Source: G965230065 sp965230065 (lineage in GTDB: Bacteria > Bacteroidota > Bacteroidia > Cytophagales > Cyclobacteriaceae). Taken from it: 64,000 bases of DNA. Made by a program: the position numbers and the translations under genes. The stretch spans positions 5,208,001 to 5,272,000 of the forward strand of contig OZ245942.1 of NCBI GenBank assembly GCA_965230065.1, in the 5' to 3' direction. The notes beneath the pieces are model-generated. The model was not told the origin of the DNA. It saw only the letters and a program-made list of their open reading frames with translations, and searched no databases. Shown piece after piece: positions 17,366 through 25,403 of this stretch (position 1 is its first letter; each line of letters starts with the position of its first letter).

Positions 17366-18513
17366 TGAATTTTTTCACGAAATTATTTTTCTCGATGGGC
17401 CTGCTTTTGTTTATGGTGAATTGGCAAGCCATTGCCCAAGGTAATGAAGTGCTGAATGAGCCGCCGCCAGGGTGGTGGCAAATCCCAAACACAGATATAC
17501 AAGCGAAAATTGGGGGCTATGTCAAGCTAGATATTATACATGACTTCGACCCAATCGGCTCCCCTGATTTTTTTGATGTATCAAAAATTCCTACCGATGG
17601 TTCTAAAGGGCAAACTACCCACTTGCATGCAAAAGAAAGCCGGTTACATTTAGATGTGCGCACTCCTTCAAAAGTGGGAGAGTTACGAGCCTATATTGAA
17701 GGAGATTTTTATGGATCAGGTGGTGCTTTCCGGCTCCGGCATGCGTTCGTAGAAATTGGCGGAAAATGGCTGGCCGGTCAATGGTGGTCAAACTTCATGG
17801 ATGAAACCGTGATTCCCCCTACACTTGATTTTGAAAAGCCAGCTGCTTATGCTTTTGCTCGCCATGCCATGTTGCGGTATAAGCATTCCCTTTCTCCGGA
17901 TGCTTACCTGGCCATAGCCATAGAGGAACCTAGCCAAAATGCCCAGTCCCCTGACGAATCGGGGGAGTTTAGAAGTCCACTGCCCGACCTCACGGTGCGG
18001 TACAGGGTTACCAAGGATTGGGGACACATTCAGCTATCCGGCTTTGCCGCCCAACTTCAATATCGTTTTGATGCCGGAGGCAGTGACAACCTGGCACTCG
18101 TTGGTGCTAACCTTTCCGGACAAATCAATGCCCTCCAAAAAGATAAGTTTATTTATCAGGTAGTGTATGGTCCTGGGGTCGGACGCTTCCGGGGAGGAAT
18201 TTCAGCGGGCTTAGATGCCAATGGGGATATTGAAGCCATCACTGACTTTGGTGTAACGGTAGGATACCAGCATTATTGGAACGATAACTTTTCATCATTG
18301 GTGGTTTATAACCAGGGTGCCAATGAAAATACCGCCGGACAACCCGAGAATAACATTAGCAATATGAATTACATGGCAGCCAATTTGCTTTGGCATTTTG
18401 CAAAAAATGCATTTGCCGGAGTAGAATATTTACGAGGTACCAGAGAGGATATCGATAATGCTAAAGGTACAGCCAACCGCTTACAATTCAGCGTTAAGTT
18501 TAGTTTTAATTAA
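17365..18513 (+). CDS. DcaP-like trimeric outer-membrane porin
   Basis: This 382-residue porin has a signal peptide (MNFFTKLFFSMGLLLFMVNWQ, then AIAQ). It carries the DcaP-family beginning AKIGGYVKLDIIHDFDPIGS, then HLHAKESRLHLDVRTPS, RLRHAFVEIGGKWLAGQWWSNFMD and the terminal FSVKFSFN. DcaP-type channels take up dicarboxylates and other small anions. Its ATG overlaps the carbonic anhydrase stop by one base, so equimolar expression is likely, which suggests but does not prove a channel for bicarbonate or an anionic substrate. Confidence 0.85.
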   Translation: MNFFTKLFFSMGLLLFMVNWQAIAQGNEVLNEPPPGWWQIPNTDIQAKIGGYVKLDIIHDFDPIGSPDFFDVSKIPTDGSKGQTTHLHAKESRLHLDVRTPSKVGELRAYIEGDFYGSGGAFRLRHAFVEIGGKWLAGQWWSNFMDETVIPPTLDFEKPAAYAFARHAMLRYKHSLSPDAYLAIAIEEPSQNAQSPDESGEFRSPLPDLTVRYRVTKDWGHIQLSGFAAQLQYRFDAGGSDNLALVGANLSGQINALQKDKFIYQVVYGPGVGRFRGGISAGLDANGDIEAITDFGVTVGYQHYWNDNFSSLVVYNQGANENTAGQPENNISNMNYMAANLLWHFAKNAFAGVEYLRGTREDIDNAKGTANRLQFSVKFSFN

Positions 18514-18576
18514 AATTACAGGCTGATAAAAAGTGATTGATATTATGATTAAGACACACCCATAGATTTGAAGACT

Positions 18577-18834
18577 ATGAAAGAAACATTCAATTCCATT
18601 GTTCGGTTACTTCCAGCCTATAAGGAAAAAATTGAGTTTCTGTTAATGACGGATGAAAACTTTCTGGAGTTGTGTACAGACTATATTTTCTGTGGGAATA
18701 AAGTTTTGGAAATGAAAAAAGAAATGGACAAAAACCGTAGGTTGATAGAGGAATTTGAAGGTTTACAACAACAGCTCGAACTTGAAATTCTGGATACTGT
18801 CAATAAGAATAGAAATAATCCGGAAAAAATTTAG
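18577..18834 (+). CDS. Small coiled-coil protein, unknown
   Basis: The ATG at 18577 is preferred to a TTG three codons upstream. The 85-residue product is charged and helical (VLEMKKEMDKNRRLIEEFEG, then LQQQLELEILDTVNKN) with two cysteines (LCTDYIFCGN). It has no signal peptide or membrane segment. It is 63 bp after the porin gene and 10 bp before the AI-2E-family transporter gene, so it belongs to the same operon. I do not recognise it. Confidence 0.55.
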   Translation: MKETFNSIVRLLPAYKEKIEFLLMTDENFLELCTDYIFCGNKVLEMKKEMDKNRRLIEEFEGLQQQLELEILDTVNKNRNNPEKI

Positions 18835-18844
18835 AAAAACCAGG

Positions 18845-19957
18845 ATGATGACTTCACAAAATGAAAATAGGAAATCAAATGAGTTTTTACATTATGCCGT
18901 TGAAATCGCGATCAGGCTTGGTTTTCTGGCCATATTGGTGGTTTGGTGCTTTCAGATTATCCATCCTTTTGCAGGCGTGGTCCTTTGGGCTATCATCATT
19001 GCCCTCACCCTGGCACCTGCCCACAATGCCTTGCAAAAAAAGCTGGGGGCTTCCCCAAAGTGGTCAGCTACCCTGCTTACCATTTGTGGACTGGCTATAA
19101 TCGTACTTCCTTCCTGGCTGTTTTTTGAATCTACAATTAGTGGGCTTATGGAATTAAGAACCAGGTTAGCAGCCGGCACTTTAACAATCCCGCCACCTAC
19201 CGAAAAAGTAACCTCATGGCCACTCATTGGCAATAAAGTTTATCAAATTTGGAATAATGCTTCTGAAAACCTTGCGGTTTTTATCACCCAGTATCGGGAG
19301 CAAATCATCAAAATAGCGGGCAGCCTTTTAGAAAAAGCCATGAGCATCGGTAGCAGTATTTTAACATTTGTGTTGGCCATGATTATCGGGGGGATTTTGT
19401 TGGTAACCAATGGCACTGAAACAACCGCCCGTAAATTTTTCAATAGGTTGGTGGGCACCAGGGGTGATGAATTCGCCAATGTGGCGGCCGGTACGGTCCG
19501 GAATGTAGCCAAAGGAGTGATTGGGGTGGCATTGATTCAGGCATTTATCGTAGGGATTGGGTTATTGTTGGCCGGGGTTCCCCATGCAGGCCTCTGGGCT
19601 TTGGTGGTAATGGTGCTGGCCATATTGCAATTACCTGCACTGATTGTCATCATCCCTATTGTCATCTGGTTGTTTTCTGTACTTAACCCGGTTCCTGCTA
19701 TATTATGGACGATTTACCTGCTGGCAGCCGGGGCATCTGATAACTTTTTGAAACCAATACTTTTAGGAAAAGGTGCTGCGGTGCCCATGTTGGTCATATT
19801 TTTAGGCGTGCTTGGCGGGTTTATGCTATCCGGTTTCATCGGCCTTTTCACCGGAGCCATCATCATTTCGCTGGGGTACAAATTGTTTGTCTCTTGGTTA
19901 GAAGATGACAGTCAGAAGCAGGATATAGACAAATTGGCAACCAAAAACATCAAATAA
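18845..19957 (+). CDS. AI-2E family transporter (PF01594)
   Basis: I start at the ATG at 18845, where the N-terminus is polar (MMTSQNENRKSNEF) just before the first membrane helix. The 370-residue product has the family's layout: an N-terminal hydrophobic hairpin (FAGVVLWAIIIALTLAPAHN), a helix pair (AATLLTICGLAIIV-like, here SATLLTICGLAIIVLPSWLF), a soluble middle section, and a C-terminal helix bundle (GLWALVVMVLAILQLPALIV, PMLVIFLGVLGGFMLSGFIG). Most members are uncharacterised permeases; the AI-2 name comes from TqsA and should not be read as a function here. Some members transport Na+/H+ or other solutes. Confidence 0.88.
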   Translation: MMTSQNENRKSNEFLHYAVEIAIRLGFLAILVVWCFQIIHPFAGVVLWAIIIALTLAPAHNALQKKLGASPKWSATLLTICGLAIIVLPSWLFFESTISGLMELRTRLAAGTLTIPPPTEKVTSWPLIGNKVYQIWNNASENLAVFITQYREQIIKIAGSLLEKAMSIGSSILTFVLAMIIGGILLVTNGTETTARKFFNRLVGTRGDEFANVAAGTVRNVAKGVIGVALIQAFIVGIGLLLAGVPHAGLWALVVMVLAILQLPALIVIIPIVIWLFSVLNPVPAILWTIYLLAAGASDNFLKPILLGKGAAVPMLVIFLGVLGGFMLSGFIGLFTGAIIISLGYKLFVSWLEDDSQKQDIDKLATKNIK

Positions 19958-20019
19958 TCAAATAAAAAACATACTTTAAACCATAAACAACAAACAATCA
20001 ACCTTAAACCTTTATAATC

Positions 20020-20484
20020 ATGAAAAAAGCAATTTTTATCCTTTTTATGTTTTCTTTATCCTCTACAGCATTTGCGCAAAGCAATAGTGAGGAAATAGAT
20101 ATGATCCAATCCATTTTTGGCAAGGAGAAGAAAGCCTTTATAGGTGAGTTTATTCAGTTGGAGGGAACACAAATGGATGCGTTCTGGGAAATATATTATG
20201 AATACGAGGCCAAGCGCAAAGACCTGGGCAAAAGACGTGTAGCCCTATTGGAAAAATACGCTGCTAACTACGCCTCCCTGGATGACACTACCACAGAAGA
20301 AATCCTGAAAGAAATGATGAGCCTTCAGGCTGGGACGGACAAGTTAATTGGAACCTATGCTAAAAAAATAAAGAAAGCAGTAGGCGTACAACCAGCCGCT
20401 CAGTTCTACCAGATCGAGGGTTATATTTTAAGTAAAGTACGCACCACCATATTAGAAAATATTCCTGTTATTGGTGATATCTAG
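20020..20484 (+). CDS. Secreted helical protein, unknown
   Basis: This is a 154-residue protein with a good signal peptide (MKKAIFILFMFSLSSTAFAQ). The mature part is almost entirely charged helix (IYYEYEAKRKDLGKRRVALL, KLIGTYAKKIKKAVGVQPAA), similar in size and texture to CpxP/Spy-like periplasmic helical proteins, but I see no LTxxQ motif. It may be a periplasmic chaperone- or sensor-like protein; the function is not assigned. The transcript probably continues from the AI-2E-family gene (62 bp gap). Confidence 0.6.
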   Translation: MKKAIFILFMFSLSSTAFAQSNSEEIDMIQSIFGKEKKAFIGEFIQLEGTQMDAFWEIYYEYEAKRKDLGKRRVALLEKYAANYASLDDTTTEEILKEMMSLQAGTDKLIGTYAKKIKKAVGVQPAAQFYQIEGYILSKVRTTILENIPVIGDI

Positions 20485-20502
20485 GTTCCCGTAGGGATCG
20501 AA

Positions 20503-20530
20503 GCCTGCGTGGCCCGGCCTGCGTGGCCCG
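20503..20530. repeat. 14-bp tandem duplication
   Basis: GCCTGCGTGGCCCG occurs twice back to back, just after the stop of the preceding gene and just before the inverted repeat at 20534-20608. Confidence 0.85.
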
Positions 20531-20533
20531 GCA

Positions 20534-20608
20534 GAAACCCTCGGGGTTTTAGCAAAAATGGTGCTTATTCGGTTCGCCGATGCGAGAGCAAAAAACCTCG
20601 AGGGTTTC
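20534..20608. repeat. 17-bp inverted repeat with CCTCGAGG-type core
   Basis: GAAACCCTCGGGGTTTT (20534-20550) and AAAACCTCGAGGGTTTC (20592-20608) are inverted copies with one mismatch. The arms share the CCTCGAGG core with 4330-4397. It is intergenic and could act as a terminator or be a dispersed palindromic element. Confidence 0.7.
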
Positions 20609-20653
20609 CTTCGTTTTTATTTTTTGTACTTGGGAATCAGATCGAATTAAAAT

Positions 20654-21106
20654 ATGAACTTGCTTTTACGTTTCATCATTCTGATCATTTGTTTTTTTAC
20701 CTTTATTAATGCCTTAGTGTTTGCTGGTATATCGGTTTACCGTAGTGTTCATGCATATGTTCTGATTTATCAAGGTAAAGTAGAAGAGAGGCCTGGCATA
20801 CATTTGGTGGAATCATTAGATGGCTTCTTGCTGTCTATTGTGTTTCTTATATTCGCCATTGGCTTCGGTAAATTATTTCTACCTGACCTTAAACTTTTGA
20901 AAAGTATTCATGTTACCTGGTTGGAACCTAAGAATTTTTCTGACCTTAAACAGATACTTTGGGAGGCCATTCTCACCACATTGGTGGTTTTGTTTGCCAT
21001 TTTAATTGTACAAGATATTAAAAATCTTGGATGGAACCACCTCGTTATTCCAGGATCAGTAGCACTTATCGCTATCGGTTTGAAAATGCTGAAAAGTTCG
21101 CATTAA
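20654..21106 (+). CDS. YqhA/UPF0114 family membrane protein
   Basis: This 150-residue protein has about four hydrophobic segments. The pattern ESLDGFLLSIVFLIFAIGFG, followed by KLFLPDLK and LKQILWEAILTTLVVLFAIL, matches the UPF0114 (YqhA) family of inner-membrane proteins. The function is unknown in the family. The preceding space holds a palindromic repeat, so it may have its own promoter. It converges on the minus-strand gene ending at 21118, only 11 bp away. Confidence 0.75.
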   Translation: MNLLLRFIILIICFFTFINALVFAGISVYRSVHAYVLIYQGKVEERPGIHLVESLDGFLLSIVFLIFAIGFGKLFLPDLKLLKSIHVTWLEPKNFSDLKQILWEAILTTLVVLFAILIVQDIKNLGWNHLVIPGSVALIAIGLKMLKSSH

Positions 21107-21117
21107 AATACTACTTC

Positions 21118-22272
21118 TTAGCTTGCCTGTGTTTCGGTTTGATTAAACACATTGCTCTGGTGCAACGACATGGGGTTTAAATGATATGGCCCTTCATACC
21201 CCGTATCGCCCAACATCTGCGCCATCAGTGCGATGGAAAGCGGATAAAACCAGGAACCCAGCATAATATGTGTACGGTTTGGGTCATCATCCCGCAGGTC
21301 TTCAATGGCTTTATCCTGACCGGGTTTCCACAGAAAGTGGGGGCGGGGCTTCCAGTCTTCGGGTTGGGTATCGCGGCGGTGCAGCAACCAGCCCATGCCT
21401 TCGGGGTCTTCGTGCATGAGGGCATGTTCCAGATACTTTCTGGCCGCTTTTTCCATATCTTCCCTTCGGTAATCGGTGAGTTCGGCCAAATTAGCAACCA
21501 TATAGGCTCCGTCAAAATCGGGACAATCAGAACCACCCGGCCAAAAAGAGCCATCTGGCAGTTGGCATTGGAGGGTATTATCTACATTGCGTTCTACTGC
21601 CCGCAGTGGCCATCCCTGTGCAAAATACATGGGTGTGACATGAATGGTGCCGAACAAGCCATTAGGAAGGTCAGCGCCAAATTGTGTGCCCCAGAATCCG
21701 GTTTTTTCGTCTAATAACTCTTCCAAAGCCGGGTACATGCCTTCATTCAGGGCTGTTTCTGCTTCCGAAATACCAAACCAGTCGCGGGCTGCCATGAGCA
21801 CGGTAGCGCAGGCGCAGACCTGGTTACCTGCTGCCCATGAGTTGCTCCAGTCGTAATGCTTTACCCATTCGTACAGTACTTTTGGATTCAGAAAGGGTTC
21901 AATAAATTTGAAGGGATACCTGGGTTTTCTTTTCAAAATCCGGAGCGCCCAAATATTGCCACGGGTATAATGCCAAATGGGATCTAATTCATTTGGCTGA
22001 AGTTGTTTTTTATCTAATTCAGGAATATTGGTAAAAAAACCAAATTCATTTTGTCGGTTTTGGAAGTTTTCGGCCCATTGGTCTAAATGTTCAATACGCA
22101 ACTTGTGAAGCTCCCCAAAGATGTCCAGCACATGGGCACCATGGTAGGAGCCGTATAAACTTTTACCTTCCCCTTTTTCTTTGGCATAAATGCCAGGTTG
22201 GTCGCCAATTTTCATGGCCTTTACAAAATTGAGTGATGTTTGTTTGATGCGCTGGTATCCCTGGGTTGTCAT
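21118..22272 (-). CDS. Unknown protein with alpha/alpha-toroid-like texture, last gene of the uronate cluster
   Basis: The ATG at 22272 gives 384 residues without a signal peptide; the longer upstream reading is unlikely. Repeated aromatic helix patterns (HYTRGNIWALRILKRKPRYP, YDWSNSWAAGNQVCACATVL, ANLAELTDYRREDMEKAARK) and QLPDGSFWPGG recall the (alpha/alpha)6 toroids of terpene cyclases, prenyltransferase beta subunits and some sugar-active enzymes. Conserved-looking acidic/aromatic segments are GSDCPDFDGAYM and GSWFYPLSIALM. I cannot assign a family. It follows the aldo/keto reductase gene by 117 bp on the same strand and may act in the same pathway. Confidence 0.5.
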   Translation of the reverse strand: MTTQGYQRIKQTSLNFVKAMKIGDQPGIYAKEKGEGKSLYGSYHGAHVLDIFGELHKLRIEHLDQWAENFQNRQNEFGFFTNIPELDKKQLQPNELDPIWHYTRGNIWALRILKRKPRYPFKFIEPFLNPKVLYEWVKHYDWSNSWAAGNQVCACATVLMAARDWFGISEAETALNEGMYPALEELLDEKTGFWGTQFGADLPNGLFGTIHVTPMYFAQGWPLRAVERNVDNTLQCQLPDGSFWPGGSDCPDFDGAYMVANLAELTDYRREDMEKAARKYLEHALMHEDPEGMGWLLHRRDTQPEDWKPRPHFLWKPGQDKAIEDLRDDDPNRTHIMLGSWFYPLSIALMAQMLGDTGYEGPYHLNPMSLHQSNVFNQTETQAS

Positions 22273-22291
22273 TGTCAAAATTGATTTAATA

Positions 22292-22370
22292 GCGCCCCTT
22301 TGCGGACTCGCTGCGCACATTGCGGTTTGTTTTTTACCGTAAAGTTCGCAAAAGTATGCGCAAGGGGCCC
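22292..22370. repeat. Imperfect GC-rich inverted repeat
   Basis: GCGCCCCTTTGCG (22292-22304) pairs with GCGCAAGGGGCCC (22358-22370) with a bulge. It lies between two minus-strand genes, where it may form a hairpin in the transcript. Confidence 0.45.
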
Positions 22371-22389
22371 AATGAAAATAGTTGTACAG

Positions 22390-23382
22390 TTACTGAATTC
22401 TGGATTTTGTTTCCCACATATCGGCATTTTTTCCGAGTTTTTGTTTCAACGCGTCTGTGGCCTCATTCAGTTCTGTAATGATGGCTTCGTCTAACGATAC
22501 ATCGGCTGCCTTTACATTTCTTTTGGCCTGTCGGGCATTTCGCCCACCGGCAATTACTGCCCCTACGCCTTCCTGCGCGAGAAGCCAGGCCAGGCTGAGG
22601 TCACTCATGGGGATTTCTGCTTTCTCGGCTATTTTTTTGATTTTGCCCAGCGTTTCAAAAGTAAGGTCTTCACAACCCTCGTCCTGGTGACGGGCCTGTG
22701 AACGGGTATGCGAAAAGTGGCGGGTGCGTGCCCGGTCGTCGGGTACTTCTTCGGCAGACGTAAATTTCCCGGCCAGCAACCCCTGTTGAATGGGCGAATA
22801 ACAAAGCACAGGGATATTATTTTTTACACAAAGAGGTAAAATTTCAAATTCAATGGCCCGCCAGATGAGGTTGTAGGGCAACTGGTTGCTCACCACAGTC
22901 GTACTGTGTGAAAGAAATTCGTTCAGGTCATTCACCCCAAAATTGGAAACGCCGTAATGCCTGATTTTTCCTTCTTCCTTGAGTTCATCCAACGCTTTGA
23001 TAGTATCTTCAATGGGCACTTCGGGGTTCGGCCAGTGCAGTTGCAAAATATCAATATAATCGGAATGCATGGCTTTCAGGCGGCGTTCGCAGGCTTCTTT
23101 GGCATCTTTGTAGGCAAAATCGCCCGGTGAAATCTTGGTGGCGATGATGGTTTCTTTGCGGTGTTGCCCGATGGCTTTAGCCAGAAGTTCTTCGGATTCC
23201 CCGTTGCCGTACCCTTCGGCCGTGTCAAAAAAATTGATGCCTTCATCAAAGGCTGTCCTGATGGCCTCCAGAGAATCTTTTTCATCTTGTGGCCCCCAGT
23301 TAAATCCGCCTACGATGGCCCAACTACCAAAAGCGATGCGTGATACTTTGAAGTCTGTTCCGGGTAGTGTAGTGAATTGCAT
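22390..23382 (-). CDS. Aldo/keto reductase
   Basis: This 330-residue NAD(P)H-dependent (alpha/beta)8 reductase carries the catalytic tetrad Asp53, Tyr58 (FFDTAEGYGNGESE), Lys83 (IIATK) and His116 (LQLHWPNP). The signature GVSNFGVNDL and the cofactor-binding end (WLLAQEGVGAVIAGGRNARQ) are intact. It belongs to the general aldo/keto reductases (YajO/YhdN type) that reduce sugar aldehydes and related carbonyls. Its place downstream of kduD in the uronate operon suggests a sugar or keto-sugar substrate; that part is inference. Confidence 0.9.
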   Translation of the reverse strand: MQFTTLPGTDFKVSRIAFGSWAIVGGFNWGPQDEKDSLEAIRTAFDEGINFFDTAEGYGNGESEELLAKAIGQHRKETIIATKISPGDFAYKDAKEACERRLKAMHSDYIDILQLHWPNPEVPIEDTIKALDELKEEGKIRHYGVSNFGVNDLNEFLSHSTTVVSNQLPYNLIWRAIEFEILPLCVKNNIPVLCYSPIQQGLLAGKFTSAEEVPDDRARTRHFSHTRSQARHQDEGCEDLTFETLGKIKKIAEKAEIPMSDLSLAWLLAQEGVGAVIAGGRNARQAKRNVKAADVSLDEAIITELNEATDALKQKLGKNADMWETKSRIQ

Positions 23383-23440
23383 GGTGTGTTTTGCGTTTTT
23401 AGTTTAAAAATTAATGTTTTTTAAGAAGGAAGACCGGAGT

Positions 23441-23489
23441 CCGGAGACCGAAGACTTTTTACTCCCATCTTCCGTCTTCGGTCTCCCGG
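23441..23489. repeat. Inverted repeat abutting kduD stop codon
   Basis: CCGGAGACCGAAGAC (23441-23455) pairs with GTCTTCGGTCTCCCGG (23474-23489) with one bulged base. On the minus strand the gene's TAA (23493-23491) is followed directly by this arm. Shorter related words (AGACCGGAG) repeat next to it. Confidence 0.7.
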
Positions 23490-23490
23490 C

Positions 23491-24261
23491 TTACCGCCCC
23501 ATCCATCCGCCATCAACAGTAACGACAGTGCCGTTCATGTAACTGGAGGCGGGGGAAGCCAAAAATACGGTAATTCCTTTAAAATCATCGGGTTTTCCCC
23601 AGCGGTTGGCGGGAATTCTTTCTAAGATTGCTTTGCTGCGTGCTGCGTCGTCTTGCAGTGCCTGTGTATTGTCGGTAGCGATGTAGCCTGGGGCAATGGC
23701 GTTGACGTTCACTCCTTTGCCGGCCCATTCGTTGGAGAGGGCCATCGTTAATTGTCCGATAGCTCCTTTGCTGGCTGCATAACCAGGTACGGTGATTCCT
23801 CCCTGAAATGTTAATAAGGAAGCTGTAAAGATGATTTTTCCTTCGCCCCGGTTTACCATTTCTTTACCTAGTTCCCGGCTTAATACAAACTGGGCATTGA
23901 GATTGACTTCCACTACCTTATCCCAATATTCGTCAGGATGCTCGGCGGCCGGTTTGCGCAAAATGGTACCCGCATTGTTGACCAAAATATCAATCACCGG
24001 GAAATCACTTTTTACCTCCTCAATAAAACTGTATAAAGCCTTCCTGTTACTAAAATCACACTGGTAGGCTTTGAATTTGCGTCCCAATGATTTTACTTCT
24101 TTTTCAACGGCACTGCCTTCGGCTTCAAGGGAAGCAGAAACCCCGATGATGTCGGCTCCGGCTTCGGCTAATGCAATGGCCATGGCTTTACCAATACCTC
24201 TTTTGCAGCCTGTGACCAGGGCTGTTTTTCCGTTTAATTTAAATGAATCAAGTATGTTCAC
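23491..24261 (-). CDS. kduD: 2-dehydro-3-deoxy-D-gluconate 5-dehydrogenase (KduD-type SDR)
   Basis: This 256-residue short-chain dehydrogenase reduces the diketide formed from unsaturated uronates to 2-keto-3-deoxygluconate (KDG). The nucleotide loop is TGCKRGIG at 18-24, NNAG is at 95-98, and the catalytic Ser148, Tyr161 and Lys165 lie in TASLLTFQGG and GYAASKGAIG. Strong KduD marks are the opening FKLNGKTALVTGC, the NAIAPGYIATDNTQALQ segment, and ILERIPANRWGKPDD with VTVDGGWMGR at the end. In the operon it stands beside two polysaccharide-lyase genes whose products it would process. A 5-keto-gluconate or alginate DEH reductase is the alternative. Confidence 0.85.
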   Translation of the reverse strand: MNILDSFKLNGKTALVTGCKRGIGKAMAIALAEAGADIIGVSASLEAEGSAVEKEVKSLGRKFKAYQCDFSNRKALYSFIEEVKSDFPVIDILVNNAGTILRKPAAEHPDEYWDKVVEVNLNAQFVLSRELGKEMVNRGEGKIIFTASLLTFQGGITVPGYAASKGAIGQLTMALSNEWAGKGVNVNAIAPGYIATDNTQALQDDAARSKAILERIPANRWGKPDDFKGITVFLASPASSYMNGTVVTVDGGWMGR

Positions 24262-24285
24262 GTTATTAATAAGTTTTGTTTGCTG

Positions 24286-25299
24286 CTAGTTGCATTTTAA
24301 CAAATACTTCATGCCTTCCGGCGAAGCATCAATGGTTTCAAAAATTTGCTGGATTTTGGTGAGCGGGGCAACTTCAGTAATTAAAGTATCCAAAGGAAGT
24401 GCTTCACTGCCAGCGAGTTGTATGGCTTCTTCAAAATCTTCCGGTTCGTACACCCGCACGCCAATGAGTTGCAGTTCGCGCCAGAAAAGGCGGAACAAAT
24501 CTACCGGCTGAGGCTGGGGGTGAACCGCCACCATGACTACACGGCCCCGGGCTTTGGGCAGTTCTGTCATCACTTTTACACCTGCCGCGCTGCCTGATAC
24601 CTCAAAAACCACATCGGCCATGCCACCGTTTGTCAGTTCTGACACTTTTTGGACGGCATCTTCAGTTTTGGCATTTATAGCTAAAATACCCAGGCTTTCC
24701 GCCATTTTCAGACGGTTTGTATTAATTTCTGTTACCATCACATTAGCCCCTTTATGCTTAGCTACCAGCGCGATGAGCATACCAATGGGACCACCTCCGA
24801 TGACTACCACATCTTCGCCAGCCTGTAAATTGCTCAATCGGATGTCATGACAGGCCACGGCCAAAGGTTCGATCATAGCCCCATGTTCCAAAGAAACATT
24901 TTTGGGTAAATGATGGAGGGTATAGGCAGGAACATTCCAATACGACTGCATACCGCCGGGCGTGTCGATACCGATGAATTTCAGGTTTTTGCCAATGTGC
25001 TCCTGTCCGTTATCGGAAGGGTGGGTTTCCCCTGGTTGGAGGGGGCGCACGGCTACTTTATCGCCTGCTTTAAAGTTTTGTACACCTTCTCCCACGGCAT
25101 CAATTTCACCGGATACTTCGTGCCCGATGACCTGGGGCATTCTGACCCGCTTGTCCATGGCACCGTGATAAACGTGTACGTCAGTGCCACATACGCCGCA
25201 AAAGCCTACTTTTAGGCGTACATGCCCGGGTAGCGGTGTTTCCTGTTTTCCTTCTGTCACCGAAAATGTTCGGTTTCCTTCATAAAATGCTGCTTTCAT
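24286..25299 (-). CDS. Zinc-type medium-chain alcohol dehydrogenase
   Basis: This is a 337-residue MDR-superfamily dehydrogenase. The catalytic-zinc residues are Cys37 (GVCGTD), His60 and Glu61 (IGHEVSGEI). The NAD-binding loop is VVIGGGPIGMLIALVAK and the last catalytic-site Glu is in GAMIEPLAVACHD. The four-cysteine structural zinc lobe expected after GDKVAVRP is replaced by a cysteine-free stretch (GETHPSDNGQEHIGKNLKF), so the structural zinc is absent. The closest type is L-threonine/sorbitol/galactitol-like dehydrogenase. In this operon it probably oxidises or reduces a sugar-acid intermediate. It lies 24 bp upstream of kduD. Confidence 0.88.
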   Translation of the reverse strand: MKAAFYEGNRTFSVTEGKQETPLPGHVRLKVGFCGVCGTDVHVYHGAMDKRVRMPQVIGHEVSGEIDAVGEGVQNFKAGDKVAVRPLQPGETHPSDNGQEHIGKNLKFIGIDTPGGMQSYWNVPAYTLHHLPKNVSLEHGAMIEPLAVACHDIRLSNLQAGEDVVVIGGGPIGMLIALVAKHKGANVMVTEINTNRLKMAESLGILAINAKTEDAVQKVSELTNGGMADVVFEVSGSAAGVKVMTELPKARGRVVMVAVHPQPQPVDLFRLFWRELQLIGVRVYEPEDFEEAIQLAGSEALPLDTLITEVAPLTKIQQIFETIDASPEGMKYLLKCN

Positions 25300-25310
25300 A
25301 GATTGTTATT

Positions 25311-25403
25311 TTAGCTGCAAGCTGTTATCGGATCGCCGAAGCGGCCGCAAGCCTCTAGCTAAATTTTTTGCTTGTGGCTTGAAGCTAAAGGCTTGTAGCT
25401 TAA
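25311..25403. repeat. Imperfect inverted repeat containing the lyase stop codon
   Basis: TTAGCTGCAAGC (25311-25322) pairs imperfectly with GCTTGTAGCTTAA (25391-25403). The words CAAGCC and TAGCT recur several times inside. The TAA stop of the adjacent minus-strand gene (25402-25400) is part of the arm. Confidence 0.6.

Noticed and set aside
20503..20530. CRISPR-like direct repeat
   Set aside because: Only two adjacent 14-bp copies without spacers; a simple tandem duplication.
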